A DNA stretch of 45,760 nucleotides. Origin: Reyranella massiliensis 521 (GTDB lineage: Bacteria > Pseudomonadota > Alphaproteobacteria > Reyranellales > Reyranellaceae). Position 1 is the first letter of the stretch, and each line of letters starts with the position of its first letter. Where the stretch lies: contig CAMAYC010000028.1 of NCBI GenBank assembly GCA_945862125.1, forward strand, positions 1 to 45,760, given 5' to 3'. Both the position numbers and the translations under genes were made by a program. Below, piece by piece: positions 27,322-36,815 of this stretch. The notes beneath the pieces were generated by a model. It did not search any database. It was not told where the DNA came from and saw only the letters and a list, made by a program, of their open reading frames with translations.

Positions 27322-28581
27322 ATGGCCATCGATATCCTGATGCCCGCACTGTCGCCGACAATGACGGAGGGCAAGCTCGCCAAGTGGCACGTGAAGGTGG
27401 GCGATACGGTCAAATCCGGCCAGGTCATGTGCGAGATCGAGACTGACAAGGCGACAATGGAAGTCGAGGCCGTCGACGAGGGGCGGATCGGCCAGATCGT
27501 CGTGCCCGAAGGGACGGAAGGCGTGAAGGTGAACGCCGTCATCGCGATCCTTCTGGAGGAAGGCGAAAAGGCAGCTCCCGCGACGGCTGCCGCGCCCGCA
27601 GTAGCACCTGCTGCAACGCCGGCGCCGGCCAAGCCCTCTGCGCCAGCCCCCGTTGCGCCGCCGGCGCCTGTTGCAGCAACGCCACCTTCGGGCAGCCGGA
27701 TCTTTGCCTCACCGCTTGCCAAGCGTATCGCAGCGGAAAAGGGACTCGACCTGTCTGGCATCAAGGGCAGCGGCCCCGGCGGACGCATCGTCAAGGCCGA
27801 CGTCGAGCAGGCCAAGCCGGGAGCGGCGCCTGCCGCCCCGCCGGCACCCAAGGCAGCTCCCGTCTTTACGCCGCAGCCGATCCTGGCCGCGCCGGGTGAC
27901 ACGCGCATCCCACACACTTCGATTCGCAAGGTGATTGCGCGGCGCATGCTCGAGTCCAAGCAGCAGGTCCCGCACTTCTACCTGACGGTGGAACTCGAGA
28001 TCGATGCCCTGTTGGCGGCACGCCAGGCAATCAATGTGGTGACCGAGAAGAAGGGCGCCAAGGTCTCGGTCAATGACATGGTGATCAAGGCCTGCGCCAA
28101 GGCGTTGCGCGACCATCCGGAATGCAATGCCTCGTGGGCCGAAGACGAGATGGTCCAGTATGGCGCCGTCGACATCTCGGTCGCCGTCGCCACCGACCGT
28201 GGCCTGATCACGCCGATCGTACGCAACGCCGACATGAAGGGCCTGGCCCAGATTGCCGTCGAGATGAAGGACCTCGCCGCCCGCGCCAAGGTTGGCAAGC
28301 TGAAGCTCGAAGAGTTCCAGGGCGGTGGCTTCACCATCTCCAACCTCGGCATGTTCGGAGTGAAGGATTTCGCCGCCATCATCAACCCACCGCAGGCCAT
28401 GATCCTCGCCGTCGGTGCGGGCGAGGAGCGGGTGGTCGTGCGCAAGGGCCAGATGGTGGTGCGCAACATGATGAACTGCACGCTGGCAGTCGATCATCGC
28501 GTCGTCGACGGCGCGATGGGAGCGCAATTCCTCCAGACCCTGCGTGCTTATGTCGAGCAGCCGGCCGCGATGCTGGCCTAG
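27322..28581 (+). CDS. pdhC: Dihydrolipoamide acetyltransferase (PDH E2)
   Basis: 419 residues: lipoyl domain (1-80, DKA lysine K43), Pro/Ala linker, peripheral-subunit-binding domain (about 132-168, [19 protein letters not shown] ... [11 protein letters not shown]), second linker, and the catalytic domain ending in [17 protein letters not shown] with the active-site His and Asp. It transfers acetyl from lipoamide to CoA and forms the core of the complex. A single lipoyl domain here plus the one on E1 beta gives two per E1-E2 pair. The ribosome-binding site is GGGGAGGG; 18 bases separate it from pdhB. Confidence 0.98.
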   Translation: MAIDILMPALSPTMTEGKLAKWHVKVGDTVKSGQVMCEIETDKATMEVEAVDEGRIGQIVVPEGTEGVKVNAVIAILLEEGEKAAPATAAAPAVAPAATPAPAKPSAPAPVAPPAPVAATPPSGSRIFASPLAKRIAAEKGLDLSGIKGSGPGGRIVKADVEQAKPGAAPAAPPAPKAAPVFTPQPILAAPGDTRIPHTSIRKVIARRMLESKQQVPHFYLTVELEIDALLAARQAINVVTEKKGAKVSVNDMVIKACAKALRDHPECNASWAEDEMVQYGAVDISVAVATDRGLITPIVRNADMKGLAQIAVEMKDLAARAKVGKLKLEEFQGGGFTISNLGMFGVKDFAAIINPPQAMILAVGAGEERVVVRKGQMVVRNMMNCTLAVDHRVVDGAMGAQFLQTLRAYVEQPAAMLA

Positions 28582-28590
28582 GAGCGAGCC

Positions 28591-29991
28591 GTGGCCGAAA
28601 CCAATTTCGACATCGTCGTCGTGGGCGGCGGACCGGGCGGTTACGTTGCCGCGATCCGTGCGGCCCAGCTCGGACTGAAAACCGCCGTCGTCGAACGCGA
28701 GCACATGGGTGGCATCTGCCTCAACTGGGGCTGTATCCCGACCAAGGCGCTGCTGCGCACGTCAGAGGTCTATAGCCTGATCAAGCACGCCGATTCCTTC
28801 GGCCTGTCGGTGAAAGACGTCTCGTTCGACGCCAAGAAAATCGTCGAGCGCTCACGCAAGGTTGCGAACCAGCTGAGCGGCGGCGTCTCGATGCTGATGA
28901 AGAAGAACAAGATCTCTGTGTTCGACGGCACGGCCAAGCTCGCGGGCACGGGCAAGGTCGCCGTCGCGATGAAGGACAAGAGCAACGTCACGCTCACCTA
29001 CAAGAACGTAATCCTCGCCACTGGCGCCCGTGCACGGCAGCTTCCGGGCCTCGAGACCGACGGCAAGCTGGTCTGGAGCTACAAGGAAGCGATGGTGCCG
29101 CCGGAGTTCCCCAAGTCGCTACTGGTGATCGGTTCGGGCGCGATCGGCATCGAGTTCGCGAGTTTCTACCGGACCATGGGCGCCGAGGTCACGGTCTGCG
29201 AAGTGTTGGATCGCATCCTGCCGGTCGAAGATGCGGAAGTGTCTGCCTTTGCCAAGCGAGCGTTTGAAAAGCAGGGCATGAAGATCCTCACGAGCGCCAC
29301 CGTGTCGAACTTGAAGAAGGGCGCCAACAACGTCACGGCGACGATCACGGTCGGCGGCAAGGCCGAGCAAATCACCGTCGACCGAGTGATCAGCGCTGTC
29401 GGCATCGTGGGCAACGTCGAGAACCTGGGCCTGGAAGGCACCAAGGTGAAGGTCGAGAAGACCCACATCGTGATCGACCAGTGGGGCTTTACGGGCGAGC
29501 CCAACGTCTATGCGATCGGCGATGTCGCCGGCTCGCCTTGGCTCGCCCACAAGGCGATGCATGAAGGTGTCCTGGTGGTCGAGAAGATCGCCGGCGTAAA
29601 AGGCGTGCATCCGATGAAGACAGAGAACATCCCGGGCTGCACCTATTGCCAGCCCCAGGTCGCCAGCATCGGCCTGACCGAAGCCGCCGCCAAGGCCAAG
29701 GGCCTCCAGCTGAAAGTCGGCAAGTTCCCGTTCATCGGCAACGGCAAGGCGATTGCCCTGGGCGAGCCTGAGGGTTTCATCAAGACCATCTTCGACGCCA
29801 AGACCGGCGAATTGCTGGGCGCCCATATGATCGGCGCCGAGGTCACCGAGCTGATCCAGGGCTACAGCATCGCCAAGACGCTGGAGACCACCGAGGCCGA
29901 GCTGATGGCGACCGTTTTCCCGCACCCGACCCTGTCGGAAATGATGCACGAGTCGGTACTGGCGGCCTACGGCCGGACACTCCATATCTAG
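28591..29991 (+). CDS. lpd: Dihydrolipoamide dehydrogenase (E3)
   Basis: 466 residues starting at GTG 28591 with GGAG upstream. FAD-binding GGGPGGYVAAIRAAQLG, redox disulphide in GGICLNWGCIPTKALL, NAD-binding GSGAIGIEFASFYRTMGAEV, YAIGDVAG and the C-terminal His-Glu in HPTLSEMMHES. It re-oxidises dihydrolipoamide with NAD+. Encoded nine bases after pdhC, so this copy is probably dedicated to pyruvate dehydrogenase; other complexes may have another E3 elsewhere. Confidence 0.98.
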   Translation: MAETNFDIVVVGGGPGGYVAAIRAAQLGLKTAVVEREHMGGICLNWGCIPTKALLRTSEVYSLIKHADSFGLSVKDVSFDAKKIVERSRKVANQLSGGVSMLMKKNKISVFDGTAKLAGTGKVAVAMKDKSNVTLTYKNVILATGARARQLPGLETDGKLVWSYKEAMVPPEFPKSLLVIGSGAIGIEFASFYRTMGAEVTVCEVLDRILPVEDAEVSAFAKRAFEKQGMKILTSATVSNLKKGANNVTATITVGGKAEQITVDRVISAVGIVGNVENLGLEGTKVKVEKTHIVIDQWGFTGEPNVYAIGDVAGSPWLAHKAMHEGVLVVEKIAGVKGVHPMKTENIPGCTYCQPQVASIGLTEAAAKAKGLQLKVGKFPFIGNGKAIALGEPEGFIKTIFDAKTGELLGAHMIGAEVTELIQGYSIAKTLETTEAELMATVFPHPTLSEMMHESVLAAYGRTLHI

Positions 29992-29997
29992 GCCGTC

Positions 29998-30969
29998 ATG
30001 GACGGATCGCACGACAAGTTCCCCCTGAGCCGCTCTGAGCGCCATCCCGAGAAGGCGCACCGGCCGGACAACCCGATCCAGCGCAAGCCGGACTGGATTC
30101 GCGTTCGTGCGCCCAACTCGCCGGAATATGCCGAGACCAAGCGACTGATGCGTGAGTTCGGCCTGACGACGGTTTGCGAGGAGGCGGCCTGCCCGAACAT
30201 CGGCGAGTGCTGGAAGCAGAAGCACGCCACTTTCATGATCATGGGCGAGACCTGCACGCGGGCCTGCGCCTTCTGCAACGTCGCCACCGGCAAGCCGGGC
30301 GCGCTCAATCCGCACGAGCCGGCCAATATCGCCGAGGCGGTCGGCAGGCTCGGTCTCGGCCATGTCGTCGTCACCTCCGTGGATCGTGATGACCTTGAGG
30401 ACGGCGGGGCAGGACATTTCGCCCAGGTGATCACGGCCCTGCACAGCGCGGCCCCCAACACGACTGTCGAGATCCTGACGCCCGACTTCATGCGCAAGAT
30501 CGGCGCCATCGAGACCGTGGTCGCGGCGCGGCCCGACGTCTTCAACCACAATCTCGAGACGGTGCCGCGGCTCTATCCGACGATCCGGCCTGGTGCCCGC
30601 TACTTCACGTCGCTGCAGCTGCTGGCGAAGGTCAAGGAGATCGACCCGGCGTTGTTCACCAAGTCCGGCCTGATGGTCGGTCTCGGAGAGACGCGCGAGG
30701 AGATCCTGCAGGTGATGGACGATCTGCGCGCGGCGGATGTTGATTTCCTGACAGTCGGGCAATACCTGCAGCCCACCCCCAAGCACGCTGCCCTCGATCG
30801 CTTCTGGACGCCGGCGGAGTTTGACGAACTGGCAAGCCTGGCCCGGGCCAAGGGCTTCCTGATGGTGTCGGCGTCGCCGCTCACTCGTTCGAGCTATCAC
30901 GCGGGCGACGATTTTACACGATTGCGGGCTGCCCGGTCGGAGCGCTTGGCCGCGCTGGCACGGGCCTGA
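29998..30969 (+). CDS. lipA: Lipoyl synthase
   Basis: 323 residues. A radical-SAM enzyme that inserts two sulphurs into octanoyl-lysine. Both clusters are visible: the auxiliary set C-x4-C-x5-C in [13 protein letters not shown] and the radical-SAM C-x3-C-x2-C in [10 protein letters not shown], plus the C-terminal RSSYHAG whose Ser ligates the auxiliary cluster. The ATG is six bases after the lpd stop with a weak ribosome-binding site. Its presence in the operon ties cofactor supply to the lipoyl domains of pdhB and pdhC. No lipB was seen in the window. Confidence 0.98.
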   Translation: MDGSHDKFPLSRSERHPEKAHRPDNPIQRKPDWIRVRAPNSPEYAETKRLMREFGLTTVCEEAACPNIGECWKQKHATFMIMGETCTRACAFCNVATGKPGALNPHEPANIAEAVGRLGLGHVVVTSVDRDDLEDGGAGHFAQVITALHSAAPNTTVEILTPDFMRKIGAIETVVAARPDVFNHNLETVPRLYPTIRPGARYFTSLQLLAKVKEIDPALFTKSGLMVGLGETREEILQVMDDLRAADVDFLTVGQYLQPTPKHAALDRFWTPAEFDELASLARAKGFLMVSASPLTRSSYHAGDDFTRLRAARSERLAALARA

Positions 30970-30976
30970 CCGACCC

Positions 30977-31465
30977 TTGCCGACTCGCCACGCCGAACGC
31001 CGCCTGGTCGGCCATGCGCCGATGCAGCTGTTCGATCTGGTGGCGGATGTTGCCCGCTATCCCGAGTTCCTGCCGTGGTGCCAGGCCGGCCGTATCCGGC
31101 GGCGGGAGAGTCCGACGGTCGATATCGCCGAGCTGGCGATCGGCTTCGGACCTTTCCATGAGAAGTTCGTTTCCCGCGTCGTGCGGGCGCCAGACAATCC
31201 TGAGGGGCCGCGGATCGACACCACGGGCATTGAGGGCCCATTCCGGCTGTTGACCAGCCGCTGGACGTTTCAACCTGACCCGCACGGCACGATGATCGAC
31301 TTCGAACTCGAATTCGACTTCCGCTCGATGCTGCTGCAGCAGACGGTTCGCCTGCTCTTCGCGGAGGCTGTCCGCCGCATGGTCTCGGCCTTCGAGGCCC
31401 GTGCGTTGCAGCTCTACGGCAAGCCTATCGCTCGGCCAGCGACGCCAGCATCGCAAGCGCGGTAA
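30977..31465 (+). CDS. Coq10/RatA-like polyketide-cyclase (START) family protein
   Basis: 162 residues starting at TTG 30977, seven bases after lipA; the family N-terminus (PTRHAERRLVGHAPMQLFDL) begins right there. Further family marks: VADVARYPEFLPWC, FHEKFVSRV, GPFRLLTSRW and FEFDFRSMLLQQ. Coq10 homologues bind ubiquinone and help its use in respiration. E. coli RatA is also described as a ribosome-binding toxin; which applies here is not decidable. The last 41 bases overlap the 3' end of the convergent CinA-family gene. The lipA-coq10 pair is common in alphaproteobacteria. Confidence 0.88.
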   Translation: MPTRHAERRLVGHAPMQLFDLVADVARYPEFLPWCQAGRIRRRESPTVDIAELAIGFGPFHEKFVSRVVRAPDNPEGPRIDTTGIEGPFRLLTSRWTFQPDPHGTMIDFELEFDFRSMLLQQTVRLLFAEAVRRMVSAFEARALQLYGKPIARPATPASQAR

Positions 31466-31916
31466 GGACCGAAACGCGGCGGATCGCGTCGCGGTCGCCG
31501 GGGAAGACATGGCGTTCGGCAATCGGCTCGTAGCCGGCCCGGACCGCTGCCAGGTGAACCAATCCAACCGGCTTTTCATCACTGCCGCCTCCGGGCCCCG
31601 CGACACCGGTCACCGACACCGCGATGTCAGCCAAGGAATGGGCGAGGGCGCCCGCCGCCATCGCACGGGCCACGGGCTCGCTCACCGCGCCATGGCCAAG
31701 CAGCGCATCCCACGGCACGCCCAGCATCTCTCGCTTTGCTTCATTGGCGTAGGTGACGAAGCCACGCTCGACGACGTCGGAAGAGCCCGCGATGGCGGTG
31801 AGGGCGGCAGCGACAAGCCCGCCGGTGCAGGACTCGGCCGTGACCACCTTCAGTTTCTTCTTGCGGCAGGCGACCAGCACATGCTCGGCCGCCGCCCTGA
31901 TTTCGTGATCGAACAT
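31425..31916 (-). CDS. pncC: CinA C-terminal-domain amidase (nicotinamide-nucleotide amidohydrolase type)
   Basis: 163 residues, the length of stand-alone CinA C-domain proteins. Marks: VVTAESCTGGLVAAALTAIAG, FVTYANEAKREMLGV, GAVSEPVARAMA and SVTGVAGPGGGSDEKPVGLV. The family deamidates NMN to nicotinic acid mononucleotide in pyridine-nucleotide salvage. The N-terminal MoCF-like domain of full CinA is absent, as normal for this form. The ATG at 31916 lies seven bases after the ispDF stop, so the two form an operon. Its 3' end overlaps the Coq10-like gene by 41 bases. Confidence 0.93.
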   Translation of the reverse strand: MFDHEIRAAAEHVLVACRKKKLKVVTAESCTGGLVAAALTAIAGSSDVVERGFVTYANEAKREMLGVPWDALLGHGAVSEPVARAMAAGALAHSLADIAVSVTGVAGPGGGSDEKPVGLVHLAAVRAGYEPIAERHVFPGDRDAIRRVSVLTALAMLASLAER

Positions 31917-31923
31917 GCGAACC

Positions 31924-33090
31924 TTACCTTCTCGGCACTTCGACGGTCGCGACCGCCTGGGCAGCGATGCCTTCGCGACGGCCTGTGAAACCCAGCCCTT
32001 CCGTGGTCGTGGCCTTCACGCTCACCCGGTCGCAGTCGATGCCGGCAATGCGGGCTATGCTGTCGATCATCCCGTCACGATATGGGCCGACCCGCGGAGC
32101 CTCGCAGATCACCGTGAGATCGAGATGAACGATCCGGCCGCCACGCTCGACCAGAAGCCCGACGGCGTGACGGAGGAATCGATCTGATGAGGCACCGCGC
32201 CATTGTGGATCCGATGGCGGGAAGTGCTTGCCGATATCACCGGCGCCGATGGTACCCAGGATCGCATCGGTCAACGCATGTAGCGCGACATCCGCATCGG
32301 AATGGCCGCTGAGTGCGTGAGTATGTGGAACGGCAATGCCGCCCAACATGACGGCGTTGCCGGGCGCAAAGCCATGCACATCGAAGCCGAACGCCGTGCG
32401 TGTTTCCATCGTCGACGCGCGCTGCATGTCCTCGACCGTGGTGATCTTCGGGTTATCGCCGCTGCCGGCCACCATGACAACTCTCAGGCCCGCGCGCTCG
32501 GCGACGGCAGCGTCGTCGGTGAGAGCAGTCGACTCGTCGGCGCCAAGGACCGCGGCGGAACGATGCGCCTGGAGCAGCGGGGCAAAGCGGAAGACCTGAG
32601 GCGTCTGCGCCCGCCAGAGATTGGCGCGCGACACGGTCTCGGAAATGGCGCCGTCCCTGGCAACGCGCTTCAGCGTGTCGGCGAGCGCAATGCCCAGGAT
32701 CGCTCCGTCGATGCCTGCAGCCGCGGCTGCGTCTAGGCAGCCGGCAATGTCGTCGGGCCGAACGAAAGGGCGGGCGCCATCGTGGATGGCAACGAATTCG
32801 GGTGGCGTGTTGGCCAGCGCCTCCAGGCCGTTCAGGACTGAAAGCTGGCGACTGGCGCCGCCCTGGACCGGCGGCGGCAGGTCGAAGCCGGCGGCCGAGG
32901 CTTGGTAGTGGGATTCGTCCCCCGGAGCGATCACGACCTGGATACGGCCGATGCCGGGGGCAGCCCGAAGCGCAAAGATCGTGTGCCGCAGGACCGGCTG
33001 GCCGTCCAAAAGCGCATATTGCTTGGGCAGAGGGCCGCCGAAGCGGCTACCGCGGCCGGCGGCGACGATCAGGGCGGAACAGGTGGGCAC
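31924..33090 (-). CDS. ispDF: Bifunctional IspD/IspF (MEP isoprenoid pathway)
   Basis: 388 residues. The N-terminal part (1-228) is IspD: LIVAAGRGSRFGGPLPKQY nucleotide-binding motif, HDGARPFV, RAQTPQVFR. The C-terminal part (229-388) is IspF: GFDVHGF (metal Asp/His), GHSDADVALHALTDAILG, GDIGKHFPP and ATTTEGLGFTGR. The fusion catalyses steps 3 and 5 of the MEP route (CDP-ME formation and cyclisation to MEcPP) and is typical of alphaproteobacteria. It starts at GTG 33090 without a clear ribosome-binding site, divergent from dusB with 124 bases between. Confidence 0.97.
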   Translation of the reverse strand: MPTCSALIVAAGRGSRFGGPLPKQYALLDGQPVLRHTIFALRAAPGIGRIQVVIAPGDESHYQASAAGFDLPPPVQGGASRQLSVLNGLEALANTPPEFVAIHDGARPFVRPDDIAGCLDAAAAAGIDGAILGIALADTLKRVARDGAISETVSRANLWRAQTPQVFRFAPLLQAHRSAAVLGADESTALTDDAAVAERAGLRVVMVAGSGDNPKITTVEDMQRASTMETRTAFGFDVHGFAPGNAVMLGGIAVPHTHALSGHSDADVALHALTDAILGTIGAGDIGKHFPPSDPQWRGASSDRFLRHAVGLLVERGGRIVHLDLTVICEAPRVGPYRDGMIDSIARIAGIDCDRVSVKATTTEGLGFTGRREGIAAQAVATVEVPRR

Positions 33091-33148
33091 GATCGATTGA
33101 TAACACTGCGACAGGGGGTGCGCACTTCAGACGCTTGCGAAAAGGGGC

Positions 33149-33164
33149 TGGACTCGGTATTGCT
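33149..33164 (+). promoter_or_regulatory. Sigma-54-like -24/-12 element upstream of dusB-ntrBC
   Basis: TGG (33149-33151) and TTGCT (33160-33164) put the invariant GG and GC ten bases apart, the spacing required by sigma-54 holoenzyme. The -12 half matches the consensus well; the four bases after TGG (ACTC) do not match the usual CACG. Transcription would start near 33175, about 40 bases before dusB. Confidence 0.35.
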
Positions 33165-33174
33165 CGCTCAATAA

Positions 33175-33189
33175 TTGTGCACTGCACAA
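33175..33189. promoter_or_regulatory. Perfect 7-1-7 palindrome between ispDF and dusB
   Basis: TTGTGCA-C-TGCACAA, a complete dyad in the 124-base divergent region, lying 26 bases before the dusB start. Shape and position suggest an operator. It is not a classic NtrC site, whose half-sites (GCAC...GTGC) face the other way with a wider spacer. Confidence 0.5.
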
Positions 33190-33214
33190 GATGCCTATTA
33201 ACTGAGCAAGAGAA

Positions 33215-34222
33215 ATGGCCAGCGCCCCGCGACTCCACCCTGTCGATATCGGTCCTGTCCGTCTTGAGGACCCCGTCATTCTGGCACCCATGTCGGGCGT
33301 TACCGATATGCCTTTCCGCCGGATGGTGAAGCGCGGCGGCGCGGGCCTGGTCGTGTCGGAGATGATCGCTTCGGCCGCGATGGTGCGCGAGAATCGCAAG
33401 ACGTTGCTGATGGCGAAGAACTCGCCGGAAGAATTCCCCATGTCGGTTCAGCTTGCCGGCTGTGAACCCGAAGTGATGGCCGAGGCTGCCAAGCTGAACG
33501 AAGACCGGGGCGCCGCTATCATCGACATCAACTTCGGTTGCCCGGTGAAGAAGGTCGTGAACGGCCATGCCGGCTCCTCGCTGATGCGCGACGAGGTCCA
33601 TGCCGCGAAGATCCTCGAGGCCACGGTCAAGGCCGTGAAGCTACCGGTGACTCTCAAGATGCGAACGGGCTGGGATGAGACCAATCGCAATGCGCCCAAT
33701 CTCGCGCGCATCGCGGAGGCCTGCGGCATCCGGATGCTGACCGTACACGGCCGCACGCGATGCCAGTTCTATGAAGGCCACGCCGACTGGGCGTTCGTCG
33801 CCAACGTCAAGGCTGCCACCAAGCTGCCGGTGATCGTGAATGGTGACATCAATACGCTCGACGACGTCGATCAGGCGTTGGCCCAATCGGGCGCCGACGG
33901 GCTGATGATCGGCCGCGGCGCCTACGGGCGCCCGTGGTTCCTCAACCAAGCCATTCACTATCTGCGGACAGGTGAGCGGCTTCCCGATCCGCCGCTCGCC
34001 GAGCAGTACGCCACCGTGCGCGCTCACTACGAATCGATGCTCGAGCACTACGGCCTCGAAACCGGCGTGCGCATGGCGCGCAAGCACCTCGGCTGGTACT
34101 CCAAGGGGCTGCCGTCGTCGGCCGACTTCCGTGGCGCTGTCAATCGCGAACCCGATCCGGGCAAGGTGCGGGCCATGCTTGCGGCGTTCTTCCTTCCCGC
34201 CCTGGATCGGCAGGCGGCCTAG
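33215..34222 (+). CDS. dusB: tRNA-dihydrouridine synthase (DusB/NifR3 type)
   Basis: 335 residues. An FMN enzyme that reduces uridines in the tRNA D-loop. TIM-barrel marks: [15 protein letters not shown], the catalytic Cys in [52 protein letters not shown] and [10 protein letters not shown]. Linkage to ntrBC (the historical nifR3-ntrB-ntrC arrangement) is classic for alphaproteobacteria. The ATG at 33215 has a weak ribosome-binding site (AAGAGAA). A sigma-54-like element and a perfect palindrome lie upstream. Confidence 0.96.
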   Translation: MASAPRLHPVDIGPVRLEDPVILAPMSGVTDMPFRRMVKRGGAGLVVSEMIASAAMVRENRKTLLMAKNSPEEFPMSVQLAGCEPEVMAEAAKLNEDRGAAIIDINFGCPVKKVVNGHAGSSLMRDEVHAAKILEATVKAVKLPVTLKMRTGWDETNRNAPNLARIAEACGIRMLTVHGRTRCQFYEGHADWAFVANVKAATKLPVIVNGDINTLDDVDQALAQSGADGLMIGRGAYGRPWFLNQAIHYLRTGERLPDPPLAEQYATVRAHYESMLEHYGLETGVRMARKHLGWYSKGLPSSADFRGAVNREPDPGKVRAMLAAFFLPALDRQAA

Positions 34223-34223
34223 C

Positions 34224-35332
34224 ATGTCCCTGCGTCCCCTCAAGCGCTCCAATTCGTCCCCGGAGCTGTTCTCCGCATCGATCCTCGATTCGCTTTCGGA
34301 AGCGGTCGTGGTGGTCGATCCCGGCCGGCTCATCCAATACGCCAATCTTTCCGCCGAACAGTTCTTCGGCGTTGGGCGCGCGCGCCTCGTCGGCCATCCG
34401 CTGGACGAGTTCGTGCCGGAAGACACGCCGCTCTTCTCGCTGCTCGAGCAGGTCCAGATCAGCGGCGGCGCGGTGGCGGAGAACGGTATCACGCTGGCCT
34501 CGCCTCGAATTGGCACGCGCTTCTGCGCGCTGCGTCTTTCGCCGATCGCCGACAGCGACGGGCTGATCGCCGTCTCGCTGGTCGAGCAAACGATTGCGCG
34601 CAACATCGACCGGCAGATGTCGCATCGCAGCGCTGCTCGTTCGGTAAGTGCACTTGCCGCCATGCTGGCACACGAGGTCAAGAACCCACTGTCGGGCATC
34701 CGAGGCGCTGCGCAGCTTCTCGAGCAGTCGGTTCCCGACAACGACCGCGAGCTGACCAGCCTGATCTGCGAGGAAACCGACCGGATCGTGGCGCTCGTCG
34801 ACCGGATGGAGGCGTTCGCCGACGGGCGTCCGATCGATCGCGGTCCAATCAACATCCATCAGGTACTAAATCATGTGCGCCGCCTGTCCGAGAACGGCTT
34901 CGGCAAGGGTGTGCGGTTCATCGAGACCTATGACCCGTCGTTGCCCGAGGTTCATGGCGACCGCGACCAACTCATCCAGGTTTTCCTCAATCTGGTGAAG
35001 AATGCTTGTGAAACCCCCGGCAATGGTGAGCGCGAGATCGAACTGTCCACCGGCTTCCGCCATGGCCTGCGTCTGGCGGTCCCGGGTCAGCAGGCGAGGG
35101 TCAATCTGCCGCTCGTCGTTTCGGTCCGCGACAACGGTCGGGGCGTGCTCGACGAGATCCGCGCGCACATGTTTGACGCTTTCGTGACCAACAAGCCGAC
35201 GGGAACCGGCCTGGGTCTTGCATTGGTGGCCAAGATCATCAACGACCATGGCGGGGCCATTGAATTCGACAGCGAGCCCGGCCGAACAACCTTCCGAGTG
35301 ATGCTGCCGATGCAATTCCCCCAGACCGCCCC

Positions 35333-35336
<4 letters not shown>
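34224..35336 (+). CDS. ntrB: Nitrogen-regulation sensor kinase NtrB (GlnL)
   Basis: 370 residues from ATG 34224, one base after the dusB stop; the frame extends back into dusB without support. A cytosolic PAS-like N-terminal domain (about 15-130, [20 protein letters not shown]) precedes the dimerisation helix with H150 in [20 protein letters not shown] and the ATPase domain (N-box NLVKNACE, G1 DNGRGVLD, G2 GTGLGLALV). No membrane segments. It phosphorylates or dephosphorylates NtrC under PII control (family knowledge). The stop overlaps the ntrC start (ATGA). Confidence 0.96.
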
Positions 35337-36811
<1,475 letters not shown>

Positions 36812-36815
36812 CTAA

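Noticed and set aside
24946..27390. 814-codon open frame on the minus strand opposite pdhA and pdhB
   Set aside because: It is a GC-rich antisense shadow of two complete, highly conserved genes; His/Asp/Arg-rich composition and no recognisable family.
29119..30900. 593-codon antisense frame opposite lpd and lipA
   Set aside because: Spans two complete opposing genes and has no family features.
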